DNA of 6,884 bases, taken from assembly GCA_019454915.1 (NCBI GenBank), contig JACFNM010000222.1:1-6884 (forward strand). Direction: 5' to 3'. The notes below the pieces were generated by a model. That model saw only the letters and a program-made list of their open reading frames with translations, made no database searches and was not told the origin of the DNA. Source of the stretch: Chitinophagaceae bacterium (lineage in GTDB: Bacteria; Bacteroidota; Bacteroidia; Chitinophagales; Chitinophagaceae). The position numbers and the translations under genes were made by a program. Shown here piece after piece: positions 5,969 through 6,884 of this stretch (its first letter is position 1; each line of letters begins with the position of its first letter).

Positions 5969-6884
5969 ATGAATAACCTTAATTATTTAATTGCAGCAAT
6001 ACTTTTAATAACCCTGGGTTCCTGCTCCACTACCAACCGGGTCTATATCAGCGTACAGGAACCTGCTCCCGTTACTTTACCCGGCTACATACAGTCCGTT
6101 GCGGTTATAAACCGTACGACGCCTTCGGAAAAAACAGGCGTATTAAATGACATATACAGGGTAATGTCTTTGGAGAGTGAAGCCCTCATTCGCGAAGGAA
6201 GTGCCGCAACCGTAAACGGGCTGGTGGGTGAATTAAGCAATAACCAACGATTGGTTGAAATAGTCAGGGCCGATTCCGCTGATGTATCCTCTTTTGGCGC
6301 AGGTGTTTTTCCGGCTCCGCTGGACTGGGATAAGATAAAGAAAATATGCCGTGAAACCCGTACGGATGCCGTATTTTCTCTCGAACTCTTTGACACGGAA
6401 TCTAAGGTGGACTACTCGATGGATACCGTTCACCAGAAGACAATACTCGGGGATGTTCCCCTGATTGAACACCAGGTACACATGAATACGCTGGTGACAA
6501 CGGGTTGGCGGATGTATGACCCCGGGTCTCATACGGTACTCGATGAGTCCTCGATTTCAAGAAACCTTAATTTTCACGGAAAGGGTGTAAACCCGGCAGA
6601 GGCTGCAAAAGCCCTGATTGGCAAAAGTGAAGCGGTAAAACAGGTGGGGACGGATGCCGGGAAATTATATGCCGCCAAAATAAGTCCCTTTTGGCTCAGG
6701 GTGTACAGGAATTATTTTGTGCGCAGTAAAAATGGCGCTTTCGATTTGGCAAAAAGAAAGGCGCAAACAGGCAACTGGGATGAAGCCGCAAAGATATGGC
6801 TGGCAGAAACTAAAAATCCCGACCCAAAAACAGCAGGTCGCGCTAATTACAATATGGCCATCATCCATGAAATAAACGGACAAT
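5969..6884 (+). CDS. DUF6340-like lipoprotein with TPR-type C-terminal helices (partial, 3' end cut)
   Basis: The frame is open from the ATG to the window end, giving 305 residues without a stop; the gene continues beyond the edge. The N-terminus has a hydrophobic segment (about 6-17) ending in the lipobox LGSC, with Cys19 as the lipidation site, so the protein is probably anchored in the envelope. The residues after Cys19 (STTN) lack the acidic surface-export signal known from some Bacteroidota. The body, from about 40, begins with a strand (SVAVINR) and contains the region ICRETRTDAVFSLELFD (127-142), a pattern I associate with Bacteroidota lipoproteins of the DUF6340 group; this match is from memory. 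Residues about 258-305 look like TPR helices (AKRKAQTGNWDEAAKIW, then NYNMAIIHEINGQ). No molecular function is known to me. The stop codon and any downstream partners lie outside the window. Confidence 0.85.
   Translation, partial: MNNLNYLIAAILLITLGSCSTTNRVYISVQEPAPVTLPGYIQSVAVINRTTPSEKTGVLNDIYRVMSLESEALIREGSAATVNGLVGELSNNQRLVEIVRADSADVSSFGAGVFPAPLDWDKIKKICRETRTDAVFSLELFDTESKVDYSMDTVHQKTILGDVPLIEHQVHMNTLVTTGWRMYDPGSHTVLDESSISRNLNFHGKGVNPAEAAKALIGKSEAVKQVGTDAGKLYAAKISPFWLRVYRNYFVRSKNGAFDLAKRKAQTGNWDEAAKIWLAETKNPDPKTAGRANYNMAIIHEINGQ

Noticed and set aside
6085..6883. Minus-strand open frames at 6085-6396, 6233-6532 and 6665-6883
   Set aside because: They are antisense shadows of the lipoprotein frame, which has a lipobox, a continuous open frame of 305 codons and family-like sequence.

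Overview
The window looks like chromosome from a member of the Bacteroidota, probably a Chitinophagaceae-type soil or sediment bacterium; the family level is an impression only. Three things support the phylum. The starts lack consistent Shine-Dalgarno sequences and have A/T-rich leaders. Upstream regions contain matches to the Bacteroidota -7 element TAnnTTTG. The gene set is typical of the phylum: a GNAT-nitrilase fusion, a secreted FAD oxidoreductase and a DUF6340-like lipoprotein. GC content by eye is in the mid-40s percent, and no gene stands out as compositionally foreign. There is no tRNA, rRNA, CRISPR array, transposase, phage gene or obvious defence system.

Layout: (1) 10-1542 (+) is a two-domain GNAT acetyltransferase/nitrilase-superfamily amidohydrolase. 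(2) 1654-2091 (-) is an AhpD-like carboxymuconolactone decarboxylase-family protein, convergent with gene 1. (3) 2092-2285 is a divergent control region with a candidate promoter for each flanking gene. (4) 2286-3131 (+) is an isocitrate lyase/PEP mutase-family protein, followed after 32 bp by (5) 3164-3775 (+), a TPMT-like SAM-dependent methyltransferase; the two are probably cotranscribed. (6) 3776-4076 is a convergent non-coding region holding two diverged ~75-bp direct repeats, a perfect 12-bp stem-loop between them and a terminator-like hairpin. (7) 4077-5753 (-) is a secreted FAD-dependent oxidoreductase. (8) 5754-5968 is a second divergent intergenic region. (9) 5969 to the window end (+) is a DUF6340-like lipoprotein cut off by the window edge.

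The genes do not form one clear pathway. Most are small-molecule metabolism or redox housekeeping functions: a thiol-based peroxide-type protein, a C-C/C-P lyase superfamily member, a thiol/chalcogen-type methyltransferase and an amidohydrolase. Two genes encode cell-envelope proteins. I do not see a convincing new multi-gene system. The least explained sequence is the repeat and hairpin composite at 3795-4021, which is the best target for follow-up.
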